From NCBI GenBank assembly GCA_930633525.1, contig CAKNFP010000001.1, forward strand, positions 846,001-910,000: a DNA stretch of 64,000 nt, in the 5' to 3' direction. Below are positions 27,986-37,844 of the stretch, one piece after another; positions within the stretch are counted from its first letter, which is position 1; each line of letters begins with the position of its first letter. The notes beneath the pieces were generated by a model. That model ran no database searches. It saw nothing but the letters and a program-made list of their open reading frames with translations, and was not told the DNA's origin. The stretch comes from Hyphomicrobiales bacterium. GTDB taxonomy: Bacteria; Pseudomonadota; Alphaproteobacteria; Rhizobiales; Beijerinckiaceae. A program made the translations under genes and the position numbers.

Positions 27986-28049
27986 GCCTCAAGGGTGGGA
28001 GGCGTCTTTTTCGCCTCCGAACAGCCTCGTTCAAGAATGGCCCGCATTG

Positions 28050-28106
28050 GTCATCCCCGGGCAGCCGTAAGGCCGAGCCCGGGATTTAGAACCGATGCGG
28101 TTTCCG
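28050..28106. repeat. dispersed palindromic repeat, copy 1
   Basis: TCATCCCCGGGC...GAGCCCGGGAT forms a hairpin and is followed by ACCGATGCGGTTT (28091-28103). A second copy with the same 13-base tail is at 35884-35946. It sits between the convergent DUF2076 and L,D-transpeptidase genes. Just upstream, 28005-28019, GAGGCG and CGCCTC bracket a TCTTTTT loop, possibly part of a terminator. Confidence 0.65.
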
Positions 28107-28160
28107 AACGAGCGGAGGCTTCGAACTTCGCGTCGCAAGTCCGCGACAGACGGACTTGCT

Positions 28161-29027
28161 CTAGCTTACGACCACCCGCGTGCCTACGCCCACCCGATTG
28201 TAGAGGTCGATGACATCATTGTTCATCATCCGGATGCATCCGGATGAGACAGCCCGGCCGATGGTATGCGGCTCATTCGTGCCGTGAATCCGGAACAAGG
28301 TGTTGCCGAGATAGAGCGCCCGAGCGCCGAGCGGATTGCTCGGTCCGCCCTCCATGTAGCGGGGCAGGTCGGGCCGACGCTTGCGCATCTCGGCTGGCGG
28401 CCGCCATGAGGGCCATTCGCGCATCATGCTCACGCTCTCGCGACCCTTCCAGGTGAATCCCTGGCGGCCGACGCCGATCCCGTAGCGTATCGCCCGCCCG
28501 CCGGGCTGGACGAGATAGAGATAGCGCGTGCGGGTATCGACAATGATGGTGCCGGCCTTCTCCCGGCCGTCGTAGGCGACTTCCTGGCGCTGAAGGCGGC
28601 TCGCGACCTCCGCCTGTGGCGCATAGCTGCGGCGGGAATCGATACCATCCGGCGGCACATTCGCTGTTCGCATCCGGCGCCCTTGATACCGTCCGTCATA
28701 GCCTCCGCCCTGGCGGGAGCCGTAATAGTCACCACGCGCCGGACCATTCAGCGCATCGGCCAGAGGGTCACGCTGAATGGGGAGGTATTGCTCGCCATGG
28801 GCAGCGCGGCCGGCTCTTGAGCCGTGGCCGGCCGGTGGGGCGGGCTGATAGAAGTACTCCGGCGCCTGGGTGCCGCTCTGTCGGCCGCCTGTCGCCAGGA
28901 ACTCCAGGAAACCACCGCCCAGATTGCCGCTTGATGCGGGATAGCCTCCCTGCTGGGCAGAGGCGAGTGACGGCACAATGAGGCTCAATGTCAGCGCGAC
29001 GGCTGGCAGAAATTGGCGATGGCGCAT
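28161..29027 (-). CDS. L,D-transpeptidase (YkuD/ErfK family)
   Basis: 288 residues with AGGAC before the ATG. A signal peptide (QFLPAVALTLSLIVPSLASA) exports it to the periplasm. Residues about 30-155 are low-complexity linker rich in Gly, Arg and Tyr. The YkuD domain begins GTIIVDTRTRYLYLVQPGGRA (about 160) and holds the active site FRIHGTNEPHTIGRAVSSGC (about 247-266) with catalytic His and Cys and the following IRM. These enzymes make 3-3 crosslinks in peptidoglycan or attach proteins to it; which applies cannot be told from the sequence. Confidence 0.93.
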   Translation of the reverse strand: MRHRQFLPAVALTLSLIVPSLASAQQGGYPASSGNLGGGFLEFLATGGRQSGTQAPEYFYQPAPPAGHGSRAGRAAHGEQYLPIQRDPLADALNGPARGDYYGSRQGGGYDGRYQGRRMRTANVPPDGIDSRRSYAPQAEVASRLQRQEVAYDGREKAGTIIVDTRTRYLYLVQPGGRAIRYGIGVGRQGFTWKGRESVSMMREWPSWRPPAEMRKRRPDLPRYMEGGPSNPLGARALYLGNTLFRIHGTNEPHTIGRAVSSGCIRMMNNDVIDLYNRVGVGTRVVVS

Positions 29028-29183
29028 CGGCTGTCCTCGTTTCGGATGTCCGCTTGGACAAGGATAGCGGGCCGAGTGGTGAATCCGCCCTTACTGGCTT
29101 ACCGTCTCCCGCCGTAATAGGGGCGTGAAATTGCCAATAGGGTTAGAGTATTCTTGCGCTGATGCGCGCAATCAACATTTGCA

Positions 29184-30605
29184 TCAGGATCGCTTTGCTT
29201 TGAGCCGTTGAAGGATAGCGGCGCGGAGGCCAGCCACGTCGAGTCCAAGAATAAGGGCGGCGTAGATCGCACCGCCGATGACGGGGCCTGCAACAAGCGC
29301 GACAAGTGCGCTGTCGACGGCGCGCAGCGGCCAGACCGCGGCGGCCATGAGGGCGGTGGCGCCGAGAATGACCAGCAAATCTTTCATTGGGGGGCGTCCC
29401 GCCATCAACGGCAATGCGAGCATGAAGGTGAGGCCGAGCGCCGCCAGCATGCCGCCCATCTGCGCCAGCGCGAAGCCGATCGGGCCGTAGAGGGCGGGCA
29501 GGACAGCCATGAGCGCCAGATTGACCACCAAGCCGAAGCCGGCGGCGACGATGACGGGTTTCGTTCGCTTCTCGATCTGGAACACCGGGTTGAGCGCGAA
29601 CTGCAGCAGCGAGAAGGACAGGAGCGCCGGGATGAGCACGAGCGAATAGCTGGCGAACGGCCCCTGGAAATCGGACGGCACGAACAGGCGTTGGAACGGC
29701 GGCAGCAGCACGAAATAGCCAGCGGCAAGCGGCGCGAGAAAGGCCAGGATGATGACGAGATTGCGTGACACCTGCAGGTTCGCGGCCTCGCGGCCATGCG
29801 TTTCGTCCGTGCGGACGGCAAGCTGGAACAGGAGGATATCGACCGCCGAGCCCGCGACAGCGAAGATCCGGATGCCGAGGTCGGCGGCGAGCGAGAAATA
29901 GCCCGCTTCGGCGAAGCCGTAGTGCGAAGCCACGGCGCCACGGTTGAGGATCGTCATCAGCTGAAAGATGGCATTCGCCCCGACGAGCGGCAGGCCGTAG
30001 GCGAGAAAGGTTCGCGCCAGTGTGGACTGTGCCGCGCGTGGGCTGAGCCCGGGATCCCGGAGGGCGATGCGACCGACGATGATGGCGATCAGCGAGCCGG
30101 CGGCGAAGCCGAGCGCGACAACTGCCGCATCCCCGAATAGCATGGCGCTACCGACCATCAGGATGAATAGTGCGACATTCTTGACGATGACGAGATGCGC
30201 GTAGCCGCGTTCCAGAAAGCGTGCCCGGGCGAGCGCCGTGTGGAAATCGAAGATGCCGATGGCGATGCACATCGCGGCGGTGGCGCCGATGAGCCCGGGA
30301 CTGAAGCCGACATCCACGCCCGAGAGAATGACGAGGCAGGCGCCGACGACGATCGCCAGCGCCATGATGGCGAATGTCGTCTCCAGGGTGGAGCGCACGG
30401 CGGGATCCTCCCGCCGCGTCCTCTCCGAATAGAAGCGTGTCGCGGAGAGGCGCAGCCAGTCCAGGCACACCGTATTGACGACGGTGGCGATCGCTGCGGC
30501 GATCGCATAACGGCCGAACTCCGCGGGCCCAAGGAATTTGGCGACGAGAAGCCCGAGCAGAAAATTGAGGATGGAATTGACGGCAAAGGTCAAGATGATC
30601 GTCAT
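29184..30605 (-). CDS. oligosaccharide flippase family membrane protein (Wzx-like)
   Basis: 473 residues with about 12-14 hydrophobic segments and the polysaccharide-transporter (MATE-like/MurJ-Wzx) layout: N-terminal FAVNSILNFLLGLLVAKFLG followed by PAEFGRYAIAAAIATVV, and SHYGFAEAGYFSLAADLGIR in the middle. Such proteins flip lipid-linked saccharides across the inner membrane. There are no glycosyltransferase genes around it, which is unusual for a Wzx and leaves its substrate open (capsule, exopolysaccharide or a lipid-linked decoration). Confidence 0.85.
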   Translation of the reverse strand: MTIILTFAVNSILNFLLGLLVAKFLGPAEFGRYAIAAAIATVVNTVCLDWLRLSATRFYSERTRREDPAVRSTLETTFAIMALAIVVGACLVILSGVDVGFSPGLIGATAAMCIAIGIFDFHTALARARFLERGYAHLVIVKNVALFILMVGSAMLFGDAAVVALGFAAGSLIAIIVGRIALRDPGLSPRAAQSTLARTFLAYGLPLVGANAIFQLMTILNRGAVASHYGFAEAGYFSLAADLGIRIFAVAGSAVDILLFQLAVRTDETHGREAANLQVSRNLVIILAFLAPLAAGYFVLLPPFQRLFVPSDFQGPFASYSLVLIPALLSFSLLQFALNPVFQIEKRTKPVIVAAGFGLVVNLALMAVLPALYGPIGFALAQMGGMLAALGLTFMLALPLMAGRPPMKDLLVILGATALMAAAVWPLRAVDSALVALVAGPVIGGAIYAALILGLDVAGLRAAILQRLKAKRS

Positions 30606-30680
30606 GCCGTCTTATCCCAAGCCTCGACTTATTGAGCGTCGGACGATCCGTACCAACAAAACGCTCGCCGTGCCTGAGAG

Positions 30681-30720
30681 AAGGACGCGTTTTTGATGAA
30701 TTTCATCTAAACGCGTCCCT
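30681..30720. terminator. long inverted repeat between ABC transporter and flippase genes
   Basis: AAGGACGCGTTT (30681-30692) pairs with AAACGCGTCCCTT (30709-30721), with an inner near-palindrome GATGAATTTCATC. The stem is perfect over GGACGCGTTT/AAACGCGTCC. It lies 13 bases after the stop of the minus-strand ABC gene and 75 bases before the flippase start. There is no clear T tract on the minus strand; it may stop or protect the ABC transcript. Confidence 0.55.
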
Positions 30721-30733
30721 TGTTTTCTCCGGG

Positions 30734-32548
30734 TCAGGCCGGTGCCGAACTCATTGGCCGGCCGGTCGCCACCGGGCTGAAGAGGCCGTCCGCATGACGC
30801 TCCATGATGATCCGCCGGTCATGCAGCGCGTTCAATGTGGAGCGATGGCCGATTGACACGACGGTGGTATCCGGCAGCTTCTCCGCGATCACGGTATAGA
30901 CGGCCTTCTCCAGCGGCTCGTCGAGGGCGGCGGTTGCTTCGTCAAGAAGCAACCAGTCGGGCTTGGCCAGGAGCGCGCGGGCGATGGCAAGACGCTGCTG
31001 CTCGCCACCCGATAGGCGTTGCTGCCAGGCATGCGCCTCGTCGAGCTGCGGGATGAGATGCGGCAGCTGCACGTCCGCCAGTGCCTGGCGAATGGCCGCG
31101 TCGTCATAGGCTCCCTCCTGCGCGGGGTAGGTGACGGCCTCGCGCAGGGTGCCGAGCGGGATATAGGGCTGCTGCGGCAGGAGCATGAGTGTCTTGCCGG
31201 CCGGCACCGTCAGCTTGCCTTCCGCATAGGGCCAGATACCGGCGATGGCGCGGAAGAGCGTCGATTTGCCGGAGCCCGACGGACCGGCGATCAGCGTGTC
31301 GCGGCCCTCCTCCAACGCAAGATACGGCACGGTGAGAATGGTCTCTCCCGTGGGGGCCGAGAGGGTCGCGTTGTCGACGATCAGTGCCTCGGCGCCACCC
31401 TCTTTTCGGGTGAGCACATGGGTATCGGTGCCAACCGTCGCCGCCCGTTCCATCGTCTCGTCGAAGCCGATGAGCCGGTCGACGATCGCCTTGTAGGAGG
31501 CCACCGTGGAATAGGCATCCACGAAGAAGGAGAGCGCGTCCTGGACCTGCCCGAACGATGAGTTCGTCTGCATGAGATCGCCCAGCGTGACGCGGCCCGA
31601 AAAGTAATTGTGTGCGGTCAACAGGAAGGGGAAGACGACAGCCGCTTGCCCATAGCCCGATGTGAAGGCGGTGAGGATCTTCTGCACACCGACGAGCTGC
31701 AGGAAGTTCTTCACGACGAAGCTGAACAGTCGGCCGAGCTGGCTACGCTCGGCCTGGTCACCCTCCATCAGGGCGATCTGCTCGCCGTACTCACGGACAC
31801 GGGCCATTCCAAAGCGGAAATCGGCCTCATAGCGCTGCTGCATGAAGTTGAGGTGGATTAGCTTCCGGCCGAAATAATGCGCACCCGCCGTACCTGCGAT
31901 CGAATAGATCAGCGCCACCCAGAAAAGAAAGCCGGGAATCGTGATGTCCGTGAACGGCAGCGTCATCTTCGAGGAGAGGTTCCAGAGGATGAAAGCAAAG
32001 GAAAACAGCGTGACGACCGAGGTGAGCAGCCCGAGGAACAGCGTCATCGTCATCGTGACGAACTGGTCGATGTCTTCTTGGATGCGCTGGTCCGGGTTGT
32101 CGGCCTTCTGGCCGAGGAACCGCATGCGATAGTGGGCGTTGCCTCGCATCCAGCGGTCGAGATAAAGATCCGTCATGGTCCGCCGCCACCGGATGACGAG
32201 ATACGAGCGCACGACATAGGCGATAACCGTGCGGGTGATCCACACCGTTGCAATGATGCAAAAGACGCCGAGCAGGCTCCAGAACGTTCCCTCGTCCTTG
32301 GCTTGCAAGGCGTTGTAAAAATAGTTGTTCCAGTAGGACAGCACGACATTCAGCGCCACGCCGCCGAGGGCGAGCAGAATGACCGCCGTCAGCATGAACA
32401 GGCCGATCCAGCGTTCTTGTGCCCGGAAGGTACCGAGGGGCCAGACCCGAATCTCCCCGATCTCGCGGGAGTTGAAATAGGGCTTGGTGAGATGCCAGAT
32501 GGCGAGGAGAAAGCTTTTTAATCCGTCGATCATGCGTGTGCCGGCCAT
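30734..32548 (-). CDS. ABC transporter, fused permease/ATPase, SbmA/YddA (BacA-like) type
   Basis: 604 residues from the ATG at 32548; ATG 32533 is equally possible and the frame stays open to a GTG at 32719, with no clear ribosome site for any. Residues about 10-330 are the SbmA/BacA-type membrane domain (FNSREIGEIRVWPLG, SYWNNYFYNALQAKD, HYRMRFLGQKADNPDQRIQEDI), with six membrane helices. The nucleotide-binding domain has Walker A GPSGSGKST (422-430), signature LSGGEQQRLA (512-521) and Walker B WLLLDEATAALDE. The NADNPDQRIQED motif is diagnostic of this group. In E. coli YddA and Mycobacterium Rv1819c, relatives import hydrophilic compounds such as cobalamin and antimicrobial peptides; in rhizobia a BacA relative affects lipid A fatty acids. 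Substrate here is unknown. Confidence 0.9.
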   Translation of the reverse strand: MAGTRMIDGLKSFLLAIWHLTKPYFNSREIGEIRVWPLGTFRAQERWIGLFMLTAVILLALGGVALNVVLSYWNNYFYNALQAKDEGTFWSLLGVFCIIATVWITRTVIAYVVRSYLVIRWRRTMTDLYLDRWMRGNAHYRMRFLGQKADNPDQRIQEDIDQFVTMTMTLFLGLLTSVVTLFSFAFILWNLSSKMTLPFTDITIPGFLFWVALIYSIAGTAGAHYFGRKLIHLNFMQQRYEADFRFGMARVREYGEQIALMEGDQAERSQLGRLFSFVVKNFLQLVGVQKILTAFTSGYGQAAVVFPFLLTAHNYFSGRVTLGDLMQTNSSFGQVQDALSFFVDAYSTVASYKAIVDRLIGFDETMERAATVGTDTHVLTRKEGGAEALIVDNATLSAPTGETILTVPYLALEEGRDTLIAGPSGSGKSTLFRAIAGIWPYAEGKLTVPAGKTLMLLPQQPYIPLGTLREAVTYPAQEGAYDDAAIRQALADVQLPHLIPQLDEAHAWQQRLSGGEQQRLAIARALLAKPDWLLLDEATAALDEPLEKAVYTVIAEKLPDTTVVSIGHRSTLNALHDRRIIMERHADGLFSPVATGRPMSSAPA

Positions 32549-32793
32549 GCGGAGAAATGCACGGCCGATATCCCCGTGTTTGGCGCGGCTGCGCGATGCC
32601 CGATCATTTAACTCGCCCAAATCGCGCCATTCGCCATGCCCTTCAGCATGCCGACGTCGCGATCCGACCCACGCAATAGCTAGCGCGAAGATCGGAAGGC
32701 GACAATGTGCGACGTGCACTCACGATGGGATTGCGAGTGCGTTAAGGATTTGTAATGGCTGATCGTCAGCAATCCACGCCAAACTCGGGAGCG

Positions 32794-33252
32794 CTAGCTC
32801 AGGTCGAGCGGTGTGAAGTCCAGGATGCCTCGAGCGTTCATGGCGAACTGTTCGAGTGTCATCCCTCCGAGCCTGATCTCGGTGTTTTCAGCGAGCTGGA
32901 GCACGACTGTGCCGGTGTAGGGGGCGTCCACCATCCAGCTGTGGGCTCTGGCGAGGACTTCCTCCTCCGTGGTGAAGCCCAATGCGTAAACGTTGAGGCG
33001 GTCTCCTTCGGCAACATCGAAGCCATCGATCCAGGCGAAGTCGGTCTCAGGCGTCGCAACGAACAAATTGGCGTTGACGCGATTTAGGATAGTCGGCGAT
33101 CCAACTAGCGGGACAATATGGTCGCCGGAAATGATCTCAATGAAATTGAAATCCTCTCTCGGCGGATATGCCACATCAGAGCTAAGTACATAGATAGAAA
33201 ATGGTCCTATATTCTCGATGTGGCTGGGATGGTCATGATTTATATTTATCAT
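32794..33252 (-). CDS. small RTX-like protein (haemolysin-type C-terminal module)
   Basis: 152 residues with AGGTG before the ATG. It has no RTX nonapeptides, but the order of elements resembles the C-terminal secretion-signal region of RTX exoproteins: a 'DFAWIDGFDVAEGDRLNVYALGF' type segment (about 68-90), 'TVVLQLAENTEIRLGGMTLEQFA' (about 117-138), and an Asp/Ser-ending tail LDFTPLDLS. In that family this region guides type I secretion. Base composition falls upstream (33240-33350 is very A+T rich), unlike the neighbours, which suggests a transferred or degraded fragment. The match is from pattern only. No type I secretion genes are in the window. Confidence 0.5.
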   Translation of the reverse strand: MININHDHPSHIENIGPFSIYVLSSDVAYPPREDFNFIEIISGDHIVPLVGSPTILNRVNANLFVATPETDFAWIDGFDVAEGDRLNVYALGFTTEEEVLARAHSWMVDAPYTGTVVLQLAENTEIRLGGMTLEQFAMNARGILDFTPLDLS

Positions 33253-33501
33253 TTTTCACCTGCAATACCCTGATTGCGGTGAGATATATACTTATTGTAG
33301 TTTTGTTTTTGGCTTTTGCGCTTTACGTATTGCCATGCATGCATCATGCATAAATATCAGTGACAGTTATCGGGGCGCGCGACCAAAACAGCGAGCGCGC
33401 TGGCGCCGATCGTGGGCGTATCAGCACTCCGCCTCCACCGGCTGAGCGCTGTAGTCCTCGAAGCGCCGCGCTTCCCGTGGTCGCGATGTATGGCGTGCAA
33501 T
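33253..33501. other. AT-rich intergenic pocket between the RTX-like gene and groEL
   Basis: The first 110 bases are strongly A+T-rich with short palindromes (ATGCATGCAT near 33337) and probably contain the promoter of the minus-strand gene at 32794. After 33370 GC rises again. No gene is seen. Confidence 0.45.
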
Positions 33502-33529
33502 AAAAAAAGCGCGGCCGAAGCCGCGCTTT
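33502..33529 (-). terminator. rho-independent terminator of groESL
   Basis: On the minus strand AAAGCGCGGC-TTCG-GCCGCGCTTT is a perfect 10-bp stem with a stable TTCG loop, followed by TTTTATT. It lies 70 bases after the groEL stop. Confidence 0.92.
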
Positions 33530-33598
33530 CTGAAAACCTCTCGTCCTGTCTGGACGGGTTTTGCCTGCCCAGACTGGTCGATGATGGACGGGACTTCC

Positions 33599-35311
<1,713 letters not shown>

Positions 35312-35320
35312 CTAGTGCGA

Positions 35321-35608
35321 TTAGCCGATCACGCCCATGATGTCGGATTCCTTCATGATCAGGAGGTCCTGGCCATCGATCTTGACCTCGGTTCCGGACC
35401 ACTTGCCAAACAGGACGCGGTCGCCCTTCTTGACGTCGAGGGCAACGAGCTTGCCGTTGTCATCGCGAGCGCCGGAGCCCACGGCCACGATCTCGCCTTC
35501 TTGCGGCTTTTCCTTCGCGGTGTCCGGAATGATGATGCCGCCCTTGGTCTTCTCTTCGCTGTCGAGACGGCGAACGACCACGCGGTCGTGCAGGGGACGG
35601 AAAGCCAT
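35321..35608 (-). CDS. groS: co-chaperonin GroES (Hsp10)
   Basis: 95 residues, the standard length, from the ATG at 35608 (AGAGGAAT upstream); the frame runs 21 codons further back into the leader but that is not coding. [26 protein letters not shown] carries the mobile loop that binds GroEL, and [15 protein letters not shown] and [14 protein letters not shown] complete the fold. First gene of groESL, with CIRCE and a heat-shock-like promoter directly upstream. Confidence 0.98.
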   Translation of the reverse strand: MAFRPLHDRVVVRRLDSEEKTKGGIIIPDTAKEKPQEGEIVAVGSGARDDNGKLVALDVKKGDRVLFGKWSGTEVKIDGQDLLIMKESDIMGVIG

Positions 35609-35664
35609 GAATCTATTCCTCTCGGCAGACCCACCATGCATGGGGGGCTGAATTGTCGGGCTTG

Positions 35665-35691
35665 TTAGCACTCATTTGAGGCGAGTGCTAA
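35665..35691 (-). promoter_or_regulatory. CIRCE operator (HrcA binding site)
   Basis: TTAGCACTC-N9-GAGTGCTAA, a perfect match to the CIRCE consensus with the standard nine-base spacer. It begins about ten bases after the predicted -10 element, so HrcA bound here would block groESL transcription. hrcA itself is outside the window. Confidence 0.97.
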
Positions 35692-35700
35692 CGCGCCACC

Positions 35701-35729
35701 GAGATAAGCATGTCCCCTACAGGAGTCAA
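35701..35729 (-). promoter_or_regulatory. groESL promoter, vegetative/heat-shock type
   Basis: On the minus strand CTTGACT (-35, 35730-35724), a 17-base spacer, then TATCTC (-10, 35706-35701), with CIRCE directly downstream. The CTTGAC box with a TAT-type -10 is shared by housekeeping and RpoH promoters of alphaproteobacteria, so dual control (HrcA plus RpoH) is plausible but not shown. Confidence 0.7.
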
Positions 35730-35883
35730 GGAGCGCCGTAACCGTCAAATACGCGAAAAATGAGGAGCCACGCGGAAAGGGTTAAGGCAGGCCTCGCGCA
35801 AGGCTTGTGCTGCGGCTGTGCCATCGGAAGCGCAGGCTGGGCGCGATCGCATCAATCCGCTGTTTTGGGGCGCGTGAGCGCAA

Positions 35884-35946
35884 CTCATCCCGGGGTAAGC
35901 CGCAGGCTTTAGGCCCGCGATCTGGAACCGAAACCGATGCGGTTTG
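35884..35946. repeat. dispersed palindromic repeat, copy 2
   Basis: TCATCCCGGGGTAAGCC...GGCCCGCGAT, followed by GGAACCGAAACCGATGCGGTTT. Shares its layout and the ACCGATGCGGTTT tail with 28050-28106. It lies in the gap between groES promoter and the META-domain gene, which otherwise holds no visible gene. Confidence 0.6.
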
Positions 35947-36076
35947 AAACTCGCCGCTGCCTTCACGCAAGACATCCTGCTGCAAGACGTCTTCTTCTTG
36001 GGGGAGCAGGGTTTCTGGATCCGGACACGATCCCATGAATCGTTCCGGGTTCCCGTGTCTTTCCGAAAATGCCGAC

Positions 36077-36538
36077 TTAGAGGGATCTGTCGGCCTTCAC
36101 GACACCGGCCTGACCCTGCAGGACGAGTTGTCCGCCGACGATGTCCCAGCGCTGAGCCGTCCGCAAGGCGACGAAGAACGCCCGCTCCGCGGCCTCGACA
36201 TCCTTGCTGCACGAGCGCTTCGTGAGGGCGAAAGGACCAACGGCGAAAGTCTGGCCGCGCAGGGGATAGGCGGTGGCCGAAAACGTGTTGCAGCCGCCGA
36301 AGCCGCGCATGCGCAGGGTCTGGTCAACCGTGAAGGAAGGACGCTGGGCGCCCCGCGGCAGGGGTTTGTCATTCAGGGTAACGGCCACCCAGGATGCCCC
36401 AAGGGGAAACTGCTTCTCGCGGCGAGGCTGCTGTTGCTGCGTTTCCTGCGGCTTCCCACCACGGGAGCCGCCCTGCTGGGCTTGGGCAGGCGCAACCGAG
36501 AGAAGGCAGAGGGCAATCAGAGCGTAGCGAAATTTCAT
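36077..36538 (-). CDS. secreted META-domain (HslJ-like) protein
   Basis: 153 residues from the ATG at 36538 (GGAAG upstream; a start four codons earlier is also open). A signal peptide (KFRYALIALCLLSVAPAQA) is followed by a Gln-rich linker and a META domain from about residue 50: LGASWVAVTLNDKPLP, LRMRGFGGCNTFSATAYPLR, KRSCSKDVEAAERAFFVALR, matching the 'GCN.F.G.Y' and 'T...C' core of HslJ-type proteins. The two cysteines in those motifs are conserved in the family. HslJ is linked to novobiocin resistance and heat shock in E. coli; the role here is unknown. Confidence 0.82.
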   Translation of the reverse strand: MKFRYALIALCLLSVAPAQAQQGGSRGGKPQETQQQQPRREKQFPLGASWVAVTLNDKPLPRGAQRPSFTVDQTLRMRGFGGCNTFSATAYPLRGQTFAVGPFALTKRSCSKDVEAAERAFFVALRTAQRWDIVGGQLVLQGQAGVVKADRSL

Positions 36539-36869
36539 GGATTCTTCCAACCGATCTCAGCCGGACCTTAGAGCATGATACCGCACAGGGAAAGCCAGTT
36601 TCCGGTGATCCGAAACTCTATCCCATTGGAAATGATCAGGTTCGTTGGTCCGCTCACTTGTCCGTTATCAGCAGTTCACCCGTGCCGAGGGTAAATTGAT
36701 GTCGCCGCATCTCACGTTCCCCCCCGCGCGTTGTTAACCATTTCGAGCCCCATTCGCCAGAGGCAAAATTCGACGGGCTGACGCATTCATGCCGCGAGAT
36801 GCCAAACCTCCGTGGCGAAGGCGTGGCATTTGGCGGGACGGTTGGAAACAAGTTCGTGAGCGCCGGCCC
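36539..36869. other. intergenic region, no gene seen
   Basis: About 330 bases between the hisG stop and the META-domain gene start, both minus-strand. It should contain the promoter of the META-domain gene. No hairpin with a T tract or open frame of merit was seen. Confidence 0.3.
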
Positions 36870-37844
36870 TCAGGTGATCCGGGCAAACAGCCGGTCGGAG
36901 AGCCCGTTGGCGGCGCGGAAAACGGAATCCACGCGCTGCACCGTCACCGGGTCGGCGCCGTTGGCGGAGAGAAGGTCGACGACCGCGAACACGTTCTTGA
37001 CGGGCGCGTGGATTGTCACGAGCCCGCGCTCATCCGGCCCGCCAAAAGGAAGGCGACAGCCCAGGCGGCCTTCGATCTCGGCGCGGAGCGCCGCGTCAAA
37101 CTCGGGCAGCACGGCCCGCAACTGGCGCGAGGTCCGGGCCTCTTCCTCGGCGGCGATGCGCGAGAGGATGGTGCGGGCGGCCGCCTGAGCCTCCGGGCTC
37201 CACTCGGCCGTCACCGATGCGACGAGATTGGCCTCCGAGCGCAGGATGACGCCGTCGTCGACGATCTTCAGGGCGTTGGCCGCCAGGGTGGTGCCCGTGG
37301 TGGTGATGTCGACGATCAATTCGGCTGTGCCGGACGCCGGCGCGCCTTCGGTCGCGCCGAAGCTCTCGACGATGCGGTAGTCGGCGATGCCGTGCTCGGC
37401 GAAGAAGCGCCGGGTGAGATTGATATATTTGGTTGCGACCCGCAGGCGCCGGCCATGCCGGTGCCGCAGATCCGCCGCCACGTCGTCGAGATCGGCCATG
37501 CTGCGCACGTCGATCCAGGCCTGCGGCACGGCGACGACCACGTTGGCCTGGCCGAAGCCGAGCGGTGTCAGCAATTCCACCACGGTATCGGCGTCGGAGA
37601 TTTCTTCGCGGATCAGATCCTCGCCGGTGACGCCGAGATGGGCCGTGCCGGCCGCGAGCTGCGTCACGATCTCTGCGGCGGACAGAAAGAGCACCTCCGC
37701 ATTCGGCACGCCGGAAATCAGGGCACGGTAGTTGCGCGCGCCGCGCGGCTGCACGAATTCGAGGCCCGCCTGGGCGAAGAACCGCGCGGTATTTTCCTGC
37801 AGCCGGCCCTTGGAGGGTACGGCCAGAACGAGCGGCGCCGTCAT
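36870..37844 (-). CDS. hisG: ATP phosphoribosyltransferase, long form
   Basis: 324 residues. It performs the first step of histidine synthesis, joining ATP and PRPP. The catalytic domains start [22 protein letters not shown] (about 5-26) and contain the PRPP loop [20 protein letters not shown] (about 177-196). About 100 further residues end in an ACT-like region ([19 protein letters not shown]...), so this is longer than the about 230 aa HisG-S that normally needs HisZ. Yet hisZ is directly upstream and overlaps it as ATGA (37841-37844), so the two are translationally coupled. Both long HisG and HisZ in one operon is a mixed arrangement. Confidence 0.94.
   Translation of the reverse strand: MTAPLVLAVPSKGRLQENTARFFAQAGLEFVQPRGARNYRALISGVPNAEVLFLSAAEIVTQLAAGTAHLGVTGEDLIREEISDADTVVELLTPLGFGQANVVVAVPQAWIDVRSMADLDDVAADLRHRHGRRLRVATKYINLTRRFFAEHGIADYRIVESFGATEGAPASGTAELIVDITTTGTTLAANALKIVDDGVILRSEANLVASVTAEWSPEAQAAARTILSRIAAEEEARTSRQLRAVLPEFDAALRAEIEGRLGCRLPFGGPDERGLVTIHAPVKNVFAVVDLLSANGADPVTVQRVDSVFRAANGLSDRLFARIT

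Noticed and set aside
28005..28020. GAGGCG-TCTTTTT-CGCCTC as a rho-independent terminator of the DUF2076 gene
   Set aside because: The T run is in the loop rather than after the stem, so I do not call it as a terminator.
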